A stretch of DNA of 64,000 nucleotides from JAAYDI01 sp052034005 (GTDB lineage Bacteria > Planctomycetota > Planctomycetia > Pirellulales > Pirellulaceae), in NCBI GenBank assembly GCA_052034005.1, contig JBPOJB010000061.1, positions 13,881 through 77,880 on the forward strand, in the 5' to 3' direction. How positions within the stretch are numbered: position 1 is the first letter of the stretch; each line of letters begins with the position of its first letter. The notes beneath the pieces were generated by a model. The model made no database searches and was not told where the DNA came from. It saw only the letters and a program-made list of their open reading frames with translations. Shown one piece after another: positions 35,374 to 44,430 of this stretch. The translations under genes were made by a program, and so were the position numbers.

Positions 35374-36708
35374 GTGCCGCGACGGATCCTCTTGACAATG
35401 CAGGACCTGTTTCTGGGTGTACTGTTGGTCAGTGCGCTGACCGGTCTGGCGGGGTGTACGAAGGCTGCGCCGGCGGAGAAGAAAGTCCCGCCCAACGTAA
35501 CGGTTGCCAAGCCGGAGTCCCAGCAGGTGACGAAGTACTTCGAGTTTCCCGGCCGGACGGCGGCGGTCAAGGAGGTGGAGATCCGGGCGCGGGTGACGGG
35601 CTACTTGGACCGGGTCTGTTTCCAGGACGGCCAGGAGGTGGAGGCGGGCGACTTGCTGTACGTGATTGACCCGCGTCCGTATGAAGCGGTACTTGACCGA
35701 GCCAAGGGGGAGCTGGAGCGGCTCAAGGCGGTGCAGAACAAGGCCCGCGAGGATATGGCTCGTTCGGAGCGGCTGCTCCCGTCGGGGGCTGTGAGTGCGG
35801 ACGAATACGAGCAGCACCGCGCGCAGCTGCAGGTCAACGAAGCGTCGATTCTCGTGGCTGAGGCCGCGGTGCGTGAGGCGCAGTTGAACGTGGACTTCAC
35901 CACCATCAAGGCGCCGATCCGCGGCCGTGTCAGTCGCACCAGGATCACCGAAGGGAACCTGGTCCAGGCGGGGATGGGCGATTCGATGGTGCTCACAACG
36001 GTGGTCAGCACGGATCCGATCTACGTCTATTTCGACATCGACGAACGGGCGCTGCTGGAGTACGAGGGGGACGCCTGGGGATCGGGGCGCGCGATGCAGC
36101 CCGACCGGATTGGAGAACTCAAGATCCCCGTCGAATTCGGCCTGGATTACGAGCAGGGTTACCCGCATGTCGGGGTGCTTGATTTCGTGGATAACTCGCT
36201 GGAACGGCAGACGGGGACGATTCGCGCGCGAGGCATTTTCGACAACCGCAACCGGTACCTGGCGCCGGGGTTGTTTGTCAGGGTGCGGATCCCGTTTGGC
36301 GAGCCGCGCCAGGCGTTGATGATCAGCGACGCGGCGATCGGCACGGACCAAGGCCTGAAATACGTCCTCACAGTGAATCAAGAGAACGTGGCCGAGTACC
36401 GTCAGGTGAAGCTGGGCGTCCTGCGTGACGGCATGCGGGAGATCGAGTCGGGCATCAGCGCGGACGACCTGGTCATCACCAAGGGGCTGTTGCAGGCCCG
36501 CGCCGGCAAGCCGGTCAACCCGCATTTCCCGGAGGACGAAGCGGCCGCCCAGTCCGCATCGGGGCTCGCCGGGTTGTCTCACGACGAGCCTGGAGCCGCG
36601 GTGTCGGTCGCGCCGGCGGAGTCGGCAACCAGCGCTGCAACCCGGGCGGCTGCGCTGATTGGCACGGCCGCCCCGGCGCCTCGACAGGCCAAGCCACCGG
36701 CGGAATGA
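35374..36708 (+). CDS. RND efflux periplasmic adaptor (membrane-fusion lipoprotein)
   Basis: Adaptor linking an inner-membrane RND pump to its outer-membrane channel. The 444-residue product has a lipoprotein signal with lipobox LTGLAGC. The order is barrel-sandwich/lipoyl (RARVTGYLDRVCFQDGQEV), coiled-coil hairpin (about residues 105-165), the second lipoyl half (FTTIKAPIRGRVSRTRI), and a beta-barrel plus membrane-proximal domain. GTG 35374 is preceded seven nt upstream by GGAGG and starts the lipobox signal sensibly; in-frame ATGs at 35347 and 35353 have no such site. The long Ala/Pro-rich C-terminal tail (about 50 residues) is unusual. It is the first gene of the operon, 10 nt before the pump. 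Confidence 0.92.
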   Translation: MPRRILLTMQDLFLGVLLVSALTGLAGCTKAAPAEKKVPPNVTVAKPESQQVTKYFEFPGRTAAVKEVEIRARVTGYLDRVCFQDGQEVEAGDLLYVIDPRPYEAVLDRAKGELERLKAVQNKAREDMARSERLLPSGAVSADEYEQHRAQLQVNEASILVAEAAVREAQLNVDFTTIKAPIRGRVSRTRITEGNLVQAGMGDSMVLTTVVSTDPIYVYFDIDERALLEYEGDAWGSGRAMQPDRIGELKIPVEFGLDYEQGYPHVGVLDFVDNSLERQTGTIRARGIFDNRNRYLAPGLFVRVRIPFGEPRQALMISDAAIGTDQGLKYVLTVNQENVAEYRQVKLGVLRDGMREIESGISADDLVITKGLLQARAGKPVNPHFPEDEAAAQSASGLAGLSHDEPGAAVSVAPAESATSAATRAAALIGTAAPAPRQAKPPAE

Positions 36709-36718
36709 GGCGGCGGCC

Positions 36719-39700
36719 ATGTTCTCGCGTTACTTCATTGACCGCCCGATCCTGGCGTCTGTCCCGTCGATCATCATCACGCTCGCCGGGCTGGCCGCGG
36801 TCTATTCGTTGCCGGTGGCCCAGTACCCGGAGATCACGCCGCCCACCGTGCGCGTCTCCTGCTTCTACCCGGGCGCCAATGCCCAGGTGGTGGCCGACAC
36901 GGTAGCCGCGCCGATCGAGCAGGAGGTCAATGGCGTGGAGGGCATGCTTTACATGTCCTCCAGTTGCGGCAACGACGGCAGCTACCAGCTCGCCGTGACC
37001 TTCGAGGTGGGCAGCGATCTGAACATGGCGCAGGTGCTGGTGCAGAACCGCGTGGCGCTCGCGCTGCCCAAGTTGCCCGACGTCGTCAAGCAGATCGGCG
37101 TATCGACGATGAAGCGGTCGCCCGACCTGATGCTGATTGTCAACCTGGTCTCGCCCAGCGGCCGCTACGGCCAGCTTTACTTGAGCAACTACGCCCTGAT
37201 TCATGTGCGCGACGAATTGGCGCGTATCGACGGTGTGGGAGACGCGATGCTCTTCGGCCAGCGCGACTACAGCATGCGGGTCTGGCTGGACCCCGCGAAG
37301 CTGGTCGCGCGCTCGATGACCGCCGGCGACGTGGTCAAGGCCCTGCGGGAACAGAACGTGCAAGTCGCCGCCGGTCAGCTCGGCCAGGAGCCGGCCGCGC
37401 CGGGCGTGGACTTCCAATACGTCATGACCACGCTCGGCCGACTGACCGAACCCGAGCAGTTCGAGCAGATCGTGGTCAAGAGCGGCGATCGGGGACAGAT
37501 CACGCGGCTGTGCGACGTGGCCCGGGTGGAGTTGGGGGCTCGCAATGAGGACGTGAACAACTATCTGGACGGCATCCCCACCGCCAACCTGGGCATTTTC
37601 CAGTTGCCCGGCTCCAACGCGCTCGACACCGCCAAGCGCGTCAAGGACAAGATGAAGCAGCTGGCGGAGAGGTTTCCCGAAGGGGTGGAGTATCGGATCT
37701 GCTACGACACCACGCCTTTTATCAGCGAGTCGATCCACGAGGTCTTCAACACCCTGCGCGACGCGGTGATCCTGGTGGCCCTGGTGGTCCTGGTCTTCCT
37801 GCAGAACTGGCGATCGGCGCTGATCCCGTTGGTGGCGGTGCCCGTGGCGATCGTCGGCACGTTCGCCGCCATGGCGGTCATGGGGTTCAGCCTCAACACC
37901 CTGTCGCTGTTCGGCCTGGTGTTGGCCATCGGCATCGTGGTCGACGATGCGATTGTGGTGGTCGAGGCCACGGAGCACCACATCGAGCAGGGCCTGAGCC
38001 CGCGCGCCGCCGCACACCAGGCCATGTCGGAAGTCTCGGCGCCGGTCATCGCCATCGGGCTGGTGCTGGCCAGCGTGTTCCTCCCCTGCGTGTTCATCAC
38101 GGGGATCACCGGCCAGTTCTTCCGGCAGTTCGCGTTGACGATCGCCGTCTCGACGATCCTCTCGGCACTCAACTCGCTGACCCTCAGCCCCGCCCTGTGC
38201 GCGCTGTTGCTTCGCGAACGGCATCGCCACCGCGACCCGCTCTCCTGGATGCTCAACTTCGCGCTCGGCTGGTTCTTCCGGCTGTTCAACAAAGGTTTCA
38301 GCCTTGTCACTTCAGGGTACCTGTGGGGCGTGGCGAAGCTGATCCGTGTGAGCCTGCTGGTGCTGGCGGTTTACGGCGGGCTGTTGTATCTGACCGTGTG
38401 GAGCTTCGAGCGGATGCCGACCGGGTTCATTCCCAACCAGGACCAGGGCTACATGTTCGTGGTCGTGCAGCTTCCCGATTCGGCTTCGCTGGAGCGGACC
38501 GATAGGGTCATGGCCCGTTGCGACGAGATCATTCGCGGCACGAAAGGCGTGGCGCACACCATTCGGATTGCGGGCCAGTCGTTCGTGCTGGGCGTGAACG
38601 GCTCGCACGTGGGCACGATGTTTGTGGTCCTGGACCCGTTCGAGGCGCGCAGGGCCCCCGGCCTGTCAGCGGATGCCCTGCTGGCCTCCCTCCGCGCCAG
38701 GCTCGGCCAGGAAATCGAAGAGGCTCGGGTAGGCGTGTTCGGCGCCCCGCCGGTTCGCGGACTGGGCAGCACCGGCGGCTTCAAGATCATGGTGGAGAAC
38801 CTGGAAGTTGACGACCCGCGGACCCTCCAGGAACAGACCGACCAGCTCGTGGCGCTGGGCAACCAGGAGCCGGGGCTGGTGGGGCTGTTCAGCGTCTTCT
38901 CGGCCAACACGCCCCAACTGTTCGTCGACGTCGACCGGACCAAGTGCAAGGCGCTGGGCGTGAACCTCAGTGACGTCTTCGATACCCTGCAAATCCAGCT
39001 CGGCGGCCTGTATGTCAACGACTTCAACCTGTTCGGCCGGACATTCCAGGTCAACGTCCAGGCGGATATCCCCTACCGCATGCAGCCCGACGACATGCGC
39101 CGCCTGCAGGTTCGCAATCGCGAGGGCGACATGGTGCCGCTGAGCACGGTGGCGGCCATCCGGAACCGCAGCGGGCCTTTCGCCATCAACCGCTACAACA
39201 TGCACCCGGCCGCAGCCATCAGCGGCAGCTCGCTGCCCGACATGAGTTCCGGCGACGTGATCGCCGCCGTCGAACGCCTGGCCAGAAACAACCTTCCGTC
39301 CTCGATGGGCTTCGAATGGACGGAGCTGATGTACTTGCAGCTCATCGCCGGCAGCACCACCGCCTTCGTGTTCGGCGGAGCGGTCGCCCTGGTGTTCTTG
39401 GTGCTCGCTGGACAGTACGAGAGCTGGTCGCTGCCCCTGGCAGTGATCCTCGTGGTGCCGATGTGCATCCTCTGCTCGGTGGCCGGCGTGGCGCTGGCCG
39501 GAATGGACATCAACGTCTTCACCCAGATCGGCTTCGTCGTGCTGGTTGGGCTGGCCAGCAAGAACGCGATCCTCATCGTGGAGTTTGCCAAATCGAAGCG
39601 GGAGTCGGGCATGGCCCGCCGCGAGGCGACCCTGGCCGCCTGCCAGCTGCGGCTCCGCCCCATCATGATGACCTCGTTCGCATTCATCTTGGGGGTCGTC

Positions 39701-39922
39701 CCGCTGGTGATCTCCAGCGGGGCGGGCGCGGAGATGCGGCGGACCTTGGGCACCGCCGTGTTTGCCGGCATGCTGGGCGTCACCGCGTTCGGCATCTTCC
39801 TCACGCCCGTCTTCTACTACGTCATCCAGTGGTTCGGCGACCGGCGCCTGGCACGCCACGCGGCGGCCACGGAGGCCGACGTGCCCCCTGAACCGGACGG
39901 AACGTGTCCCGCCGAAGCGTAG
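36719..39922 (+). CDS. RND efflux pump, HAE-1 family inner-membrane transporter
   Basis: A 1,067-residue hydrophobe/amphiphile efflux pump using the proton gradient to expel drugs or detergents. Its start (FSRYFIDRPILASVPSIIIT) and the TM4 proton-relay pair in GIVVDDAIVVVEATEHH are typical, as are two pore/porter regions and twelve membrane segments with FxGx3 patterns. The length is normal. It lies between the adaptor and the TolC-type channel genes on the same strand, so it forms a tripartite pump. Substrate spectrum unknown. Confidence 0.97.
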   Translation: MFSRYFIDRPILASVPSIIITLAGLAAVYSLPVAQYPEITPPTVRVSCFYPGANAQVVADTVAAPIEQEVNGVEGMLYMSSSCGNDGSYQLAVTFEVGSDLNMAQVLVQNRVALALPKLPDVVKQIGVSTMKRSPDLMLIVNLVSPSGRYGQLYLSNYALIHVRDELARIDGVGDAMLFGQRDYSMRVWLDPAKLVARSMTAGDVVKALREQNVQVAAGQLGQEPAAPGVDFQYVMTTLGRLTEPEQFEQIVVKSGDRGQITRLCDVARVELGARNEDVNNYLDGIPTANLGIFQLPGSNALDTAKRVKDKMKQLAERFPEGVEYRICYDTTPFISESIHEVFNTLRDAVILVALVVLVFLQNWRSALIPLVAVPVAIVGTFAAMAVMGFSLNTLSLFGLVLAIGIVVDDAIVVVEATEHHIEQGLSPRAAAHQAMSEVSAPVIAIGLVLASVFLPCVFITGITGQFFRQFALTIAVSTILSALNSLTLSPALCALLLRERHRHRDPLSWMLNFALGWFFRLFNKGFSLVTSGYLWGVAKLIRVSLLVLAVYGGLLYLTVWSFERMPTGFIPNQDQGYMFVVVQLPDSASLERTDRVMARCDEIIRGTKGVAHTIRIAGQSFVLGVNGSHVGTMFVVLDPFEARRAPGLSADALLASLRARLGQEIEEARVGVFGAPPVRGLGSTGGFKIMVENLEVDDPRTLQEQTDQLVALGNQEPGLVGLFSVFSANTPQLFVDVDRTKCKALGVNLSDVFDTLQIQLGGLYVNDFNLFGRTFQVNVQADIPYRMQPDDMRRLQVRNREGDMVPLSTVAAIRNRSGPFAINRYNMHPAAAISGSSLPDMSSGDVIAAVERLARNNLPSSMGFEWTELMYLQLIAGSTTAFVFGGAVALVFLVLAGQYESWSLPLAVILVVPMCILCSVAGVALAGMDINVFTQIGFVVLVGLASKNAILIVEFAKSKRESGMARREATLAACQLRLRPIMMTSFAFILGVVPLVISSGAGAEMRRTLGTAVFAGMLGVTAFGIFLTPVFYYVIQWFGDRRLARHAAATEADVPPEPDGTCPAEA

Positions 39923-40119
39923 CGCGACCTGCCGCGGCCCGCTCATCACCGCTGTGAGATTGGTCGCTCTGGACAAACCTTGCGGCCCCGTCGCGTCGGC
40001 CCGGGAAGGTGACACAAGCTGTAGCGGCCGACGACGGGCAAAACCCTTAATCAGCCTTGCGCCATGTGCCGAACATTACGGTTAGACGGGTCTTGCATCC
40101 TCTAACGAAGGGCCAGATT

Positions 40120-41745
40120 ATGCCAGCGTTCCGCTTGGCCGGCGCGGCTCAACCAACCTGTCATCCGCAGCCGAGCCTGGTTCTGCGCGTCCCACCGCAG
40201 GCCGGGTGGCGGCTCATCGTGTTGGTGGCGGTCCTCGCGGGAACAAGTGGTTGCTCGAGCTTCCGCGACTACTTCGCCAACGGGTTCAAGGTCGGTCCCG
40301 ATTACCGCCGGCCTGCGGCCCCGGTCGCCGACGGCTGGATCGACGCCGCAGACCCGGCCGTGCTGAGCGAGCCGCCCAACGACGCCGCCTGGTGGCGAAC
40401 CTTCAACGATCCGGTGCTCGACACCCTGGTGCAGACCGCCTCGGAAGACAACCTGACGCTCCGCGTGGCGGGCTTGCGGGTCCTCGAGGCGCGTGCCCAG
40501 CGCGCCATGGCGGCCGGCGAGCTGTTCCCACAGAACCAGACGGCGTTTGGGAGCTACCAGCGCACCGGGCGGAGCGAGAACCTGACGTTCGTGCCGCCGA
40601 TCCGGTTCTTCGACGAATGGACCGCCGGTGTCGGCCTGGCCTGGGAACTCGACTTCTGGGGACAGTTCCGCCGGGCGATCGAATCGGCCGACGCCAGCCT
40701 GGAGGCCACGGTCGAAAGCTACGACGACGTGCTGGTCCTGCTGCTGGCCGAAGTGGCTCAGAACTACGTCGCGCTCCGCACGGCCGAACAGCGCCTGGTC
40801 TACGCCGCACACAACGTGGTGATTCAACGGGAAAGCCTGGACCTGGCCAAGAAGCGGTTCACCGAGGGAGCTGCGGACAAGCTGGACATGACCCAGACCC
40901 AGTCCAACCTCTCGCAGACGCTGGCCACCATCCCGCCTCTGGAAGCTGCGCGGCGCCGGGCGGCCAACCAGCTCTGTATCCTGTTGGGCCGGCCGCCGGG
41001 CGTGCTCGATCAGATGCTCGACAACCCCGACGTTGTCGAGGCCCTACAGGAGATGCAGGATGTCCTCGCCCTGCCCGAGATGCAGGCGATCCGGGCCATG
41101 CCGAGCAAGAGCCGCGACAAGATCATCCCCTGCGTGCCGGCTCAGGTCGCCGTGGGTATTCCCGCGGAGCTGCTCCGCCGGCGCCCCGACGTCCGCCACG
41201 CGGAACGCCTGGTGGCCGCGCAAAGCGCGCTGATCGGAGTGGCCGCCGCGGAACTCTATCCGCACTTCTCCATCGCCGGCTCGATCTACGTCGACGCGAC
41301 CAACTTCCGCGACCTGTTCACCGGGAGCTCGGTGGCAGGCAACATGGGTCCGTCGTTCCGCTGGAACATCTTCAACTACGGCCGCCTGGTCAACCACATC
41401 CGCGTCCAGGACGCGCGGTTCCAGCAGCTCGCCGTCCAATACCAGGAGACGGTGCTGCGGGCGAACGCGGAGGCGGAAAACGCGCTGATCGGGTTCCTGA
41501 AGGCCCAGCAGCAGGTCGCGCAGCTCCACGATTCGGCCGACGCGGCAGGTCAATCTGTGGACCTGGTCAACCTGCAGTTCGGCCTGGGCAAGATCGACTT
41601 CAACCGCGTGTTCACCGTGCAGGCGCTGTTGACCCAGAAGCAAGACCAGTTGGCCGCTGCGCAAGGGCTCGCGGCAGAGCAGCTGATCCAGCTCTACAAA
41701 GCGCTCGGCGGCGGCTGGCAGATCCGCCTCGCTTCGGCGGGTTAG
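40120..41745 (+). CDS. TolC/NodT-family outer-membrane efflux lipoprotein
   Basis: Outer-membrane channel of the tripartite pump. The 541-residue precursor has a lipobox (LAGTSGCSSF) for N-terminal lipidation and two outer-membrane-factor repeats made of long helices and strands (LLLAEVAQNYVALRTAEQRL and FLKAQQQVAQLHDSADAA). Ending is KALGGGWQI as in NodT proteins. ATG 40120 follows GAAGGG. It is 197 nt behind the pump gene on the same strand, so it belongs to the operon or is expressed from an internal promoter. Confidence 0.93.
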   Translation: MPAFRLAGAAQPTCHPQPSLVLRVPPQAGWRLIVLVAVLAGTSGCSSFRDYFANGFKVGPDYRRPAAPVADGWIDAADPAVLSEPPNDAAWWRTFNDPVLDTLVQTASEDNLTLRVAGLRVLEARAQRAMAAGELFPQNQTAFGSYQRTGRSENLTFVPPIRFFDEWTAGVGLAWELDFWGQFRRAIESADASLEATVESYDDVLVLLLAEVAQNYVALRTAEQRLVYAAHNVVIQRESLDLAKKRFTEGAADKLDMTQTQSNLSQTLATIPPLEAARRRAANQLCILLGRPPGVLDQMLDNPDVVEALQEMQDVLALPEMQAIRAMPSKSRDKIIPCVPAQVAVGIPAELLRRRPDVRHAERLVAAQSALIGVAAAELYPHFSIAGSIYVDATNFRDLFTGSSVAGNMGPSFRWNIFNYGRLVNHIRVQDARFQQLAVQYQETVLRANAEAENALIGFLKAQQQVAQLHDSADAAGQSVDLVNLQFGLGKIDFNRVFTVQALLTQKQDQLAAAQGLAAEQLIQLYKALGGGWQIRLASAG

Positions 41746-41772
41746 ACGCGTCGTCCCGCCGGGTAAGCGGGA

Positions 41773-44148
41773 TCAGCGGGCTCCGTGGGATGCTGCTGCC
41801 GCCCGGCACTTGATCTTCAGACAGGTGATCGAGAGCGGGGGGAACCGGCGGTGGAGCCGGTTGCCCGGCGCGGTCGAACGTTCGTGTTGCGTGCGGATCC
41901 GGTCCGGTTCACGCCATGAATTCAGCGCGTCGCGCTCACCGGCGTTGGCCGTATCGAGCAGTTCGAAGACGTCGACGGTGTCATCGTGCCGCGTGAAGGC
42001 CGAGAGGTCGACCGTCCGCTCCTGAGTCGCCGCCGTGTGGTTCACGACGAACAGGGCGAGGGTGGTGCCGTCCGCCGACAGTGTGGCGCTGCAGTCCAAC
42101 GCCGGATCCGGCAGCTCGGCGGGCAGGTCGCCGGCCGGCCGCACGGTCACCGGCGTGCTGCCGGCGTGATGGGCGTACAGTTCCTGCAGGTAGTAGGTCG
42201 GCGTCTTGAACAGCGCATGGTTGTTGGTCTGGATGATCCCGCTGCAGAAGCTGTCCACGAGATTGCTGCGGTTGGCGATCTCGATCAGGTCGCAGTGCCG
42301 GTGCATGAAGTTGTGATAACGTGCGCACCAGAGGGCGTTGTCGAGCGTCCAGAGCTTGGCGCGATCCAGGCCCCAATCCGCCGCCGTGGTGTTCCACTCG
42401 GTGATCCCCAGTCGGATGTCGCGTCCCGGTGCCTCGGCCGCCAGCATCTGCCGCAGCCGCCGAACGTCGGCCTCCATCGCCGGCAGGTTGTCACAGCCGT
42501 AGTGGTGCGGGCAGATGTAATCGATCAGCTGGCCGGCCTGTCTCAGCAGTCCGACCGACGGGTAGGCTGCCATCAGCTTGATGGTCGGATCCACGGCCTT
42601 CATGGCCTGGCAGAAGGCCGCGACGCCCTGCTGGTAGGTTTCATCCCCCAGTTCGTTGCCGACTTGCCAGTATCGCACGCCGTACGGCTCGCGGCGGCCA
42701 TTGGCCGCGCGCCGGCTGCCCATGGGCGTATCCGCCGCGCCGTTGAAGTACTCGACCTGGTCCGCCGCGTCCTGCGGCGTCTTGCCGGTGAAGCGGATGC
42801 AGATCAGCGGCTCCGCGCCGACCCACGTGCACAGCTGGATGAACTCCTCCAGCCCGGCGTTTCCCGGCTCCAGGCCGCCCCAGCAGGTCGTGAACGGAAC
42901 GCGCCGGGTCGGATCGCCGATGGTCGCCGTCCAGTCGAACCCTTCGGTGGTGCTGCCGCCGAACCGGATGATGCCCGGCCGCAGCGCCTTGAGCGCTTCG
43001 GCCACGTCGCGCCGCCAGCCGAACACTGCGTCCTGGGGCATGAGCGAAACCTGATCGATCCACAAGGTGCCCGGTGTGCGGTACGAGATCGTCACGGTCG
43101 CGTTGGCGTCCGTCGTGTCGGGCGTGAGCGTACCCTGGAATCGCTGCCATTGCGGACCGGGCTGGAACTGCGCCTCCGCATAGGTCCGGCCTTCACCCCA
43201 GATCGTGACACGCACGGGCGCGGTCAGGTCTTGTCCTTTGAGGAACAGAGACACGTTGAGCGCCTGGCCGCGCTCCACGTAGACCTTGGACTGTGAGATG
43301 CCGAGCGTACAGGGATCGCCCGGCTCCGCGGCGATCCGCTGCGACCGCCTGCCGTTGAACGGGTCGACGGTGTCGAATGTGAACTCGCCCCGATGCACGG
43401 CGCCGTCCGGATACCAGGGCTGTTCCAGCCGATCGGTCTGCTCGCGAAACACGACCCGGTACTCGGGCACGCCTTCGAAACTGCCGTCGAACAGCTTCTC
43501 GGCGAACATGGACGGCGTGAATGCGCACAAGTACTCGATGAACTGCCCGTACTGGAACGGGCTGATCCGGCCCGGGCAGACCGGTTCGCCGGTGACTTGC
43601 AGCGTGGTGAAGTCAACGTCGATTTCCGTCAGCGTCAGGTCGTCGAACCAGGCCGTGCCGGTCCCTTTACCGTACCCCACGAAGAACAGGGCGATCCGTG
43701 TCAGCCCGTCGCCCGGCGGCGTGAAGTAGATCGTCTCGCAGGTCCAGTCCGTGGTGCCGCCATGGTTCCTGCCGGACGCCACCACGCCTCGTCCCCCGGG
43801 ATGCTGCACCTGGTACGTGCCGAACACCGGCGCGTCGCGCGGATCGAGGTTCTCGGTCCGGACCCAGCCGGTGAGCCGGTACCACTTGCCCGGAGTGAGC
43901 TGCAGTTCCTGCCCGAACGCCGTGTCGGACAGCTCGGTCGCCGATACGCGGAGCGACTGCGCGCCTTCGTGCCGCACCGTGGTGTCCCGCGACACGTTCG
44001 GCTCCGCGCCGTACACATGCAGCGTCCACTGATCGTGGATCGTCGCGGATTCGAAACCGGCGTTTGCCAGCTGCCGAGGGTTGTCACTGGCAGTCGCACC
44101 GAACGCGGCGGCTGCGAGGAGCGGGACACAGAAGATGCAGCTTGTCAT
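41773..44148 (-). CDS. GH51-type alpha-L-arabinofuranosidase with N-terminal binding domain
   Basis: Releases L-arabinofuranose from arabinoxylan or arabinan. The 791-residue precursor has a signal peptide (CIFCVPLLAAAAFGATA), a jelly-roll carbohydrate-binding domain (about 25-175), then the GH51 barrel and C-terminal beta-sandwich. Catalytic acid/base Glu is in YWQVGNELG and nucleophile Glu in LGITEWN, both intact, and RFGGSTTEGFDWTATIGD is characteristic. ATG 44148 was chosen to start the signal peptide. It is divergent from the GH99-like gene, sharing the promoter region near 44.2-44.4 kb. Confidence 0.93.
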   Translation of the reverse strand: MTSCIFCVPLLAAAAFGATASDNPRQLANAGFESATIHDQWTLHVYGAEPNVSRDTTVRHEGAQSLRVSATELSDTAFGQELQLTPGKWYRLTGWVRTENLDPRDAPVFGTYQVQHPGGRGVVASGRNHGGTTDWTCETIYFTPPGDGLTRIALFFVGYGKGTGTAWFDDLTLTEIDVDFTTLQVTGEPVCPGRISPFQYGQFIEYLCAFTPSMFAEKLFDGSFEGVPEYRVVFREQTDRLEQPWYPDGAVHRGEFTFDTVDPFNGRRSQRIAAEPGDPCTLGISQSKVYVERGQALNVSLFLKGQDLTAPVRVTIWGEGRTYAEAQFQPGPQWQRFQGTLTPDTTDANATVTISYRTPGTLWIDQVSLMPQDAVFGWRRDVAEALKALRPGIIRFGGSTTEGFDWTATIGDPTRRVPFTTCWGGLEPGNAGLEEFIQLCTWVGAEPLICIRFTGKTPQDAADQVEYFNGAADTPMGSRRAANGRREPYGVRYWQVGNELGDETYQQGVAAFCQAMKAVDPTIKLMAAYPSVGLLRQAGQLIDYICPHHYGCDNLPAMEADVRRLRQMLAAEAPGRDIRLGITEWNTTAADWGLDRAKLWTLDNALWCARYHNFMHRHCDLIEIANRSNLVDSFCSGIIQTNNHALFKTPTYYLQELYAHHAGSTPVTVRPAGDLPAELPDPALDCSATLSADGTTLALFVVNHTAATQERTVDLSAFTRHDDTVDVFELLDTANAGERDALNSWREPDRIRTQHERSTAPGNRLHRRFPPLSITCLKIKCRAAAASHGAR

Positions 44149-44290
44149 GATGGCCTTGTCCTGGGGCGGCGGGATGCAGGGTATGGTGAAACGTATCGGC
44201 AGCAATTTTCCGGCTGATGCGCAGCCGGGCAGGCGCCAGGACGTGTCTATACCTCAACCGGGCCGAAAACTCAACCACGCATGATGCGAA

Positions 44291-44320
44291 TCGACACGCG
44301 TGGAACGGTTGTGCTATACT
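44291..44320 (+). promoter_or_regulatory. Sigma-70-like promoter of the GH99-like gene
   Basis: TCGACA (44291-44296, one mismatch to TTGACA), an 18-nt spacer, then TATACT (44315-44320). It lies about 110 nt upstream of the start at 44431 on the + strand. Good fit for a housekeeping promoter. Confidence 0.6.
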
Positions 44321-44430
44321 CGGTAGACCGCGTGGACGAGCGGCGTGCTGGATCGTACGTCTCCGCGGTGTCGCCCGCGCTGCTGCCCTGATCAACCCCG
44401 CCTTGTTGCATCCGACGACTGGAGCCCGCC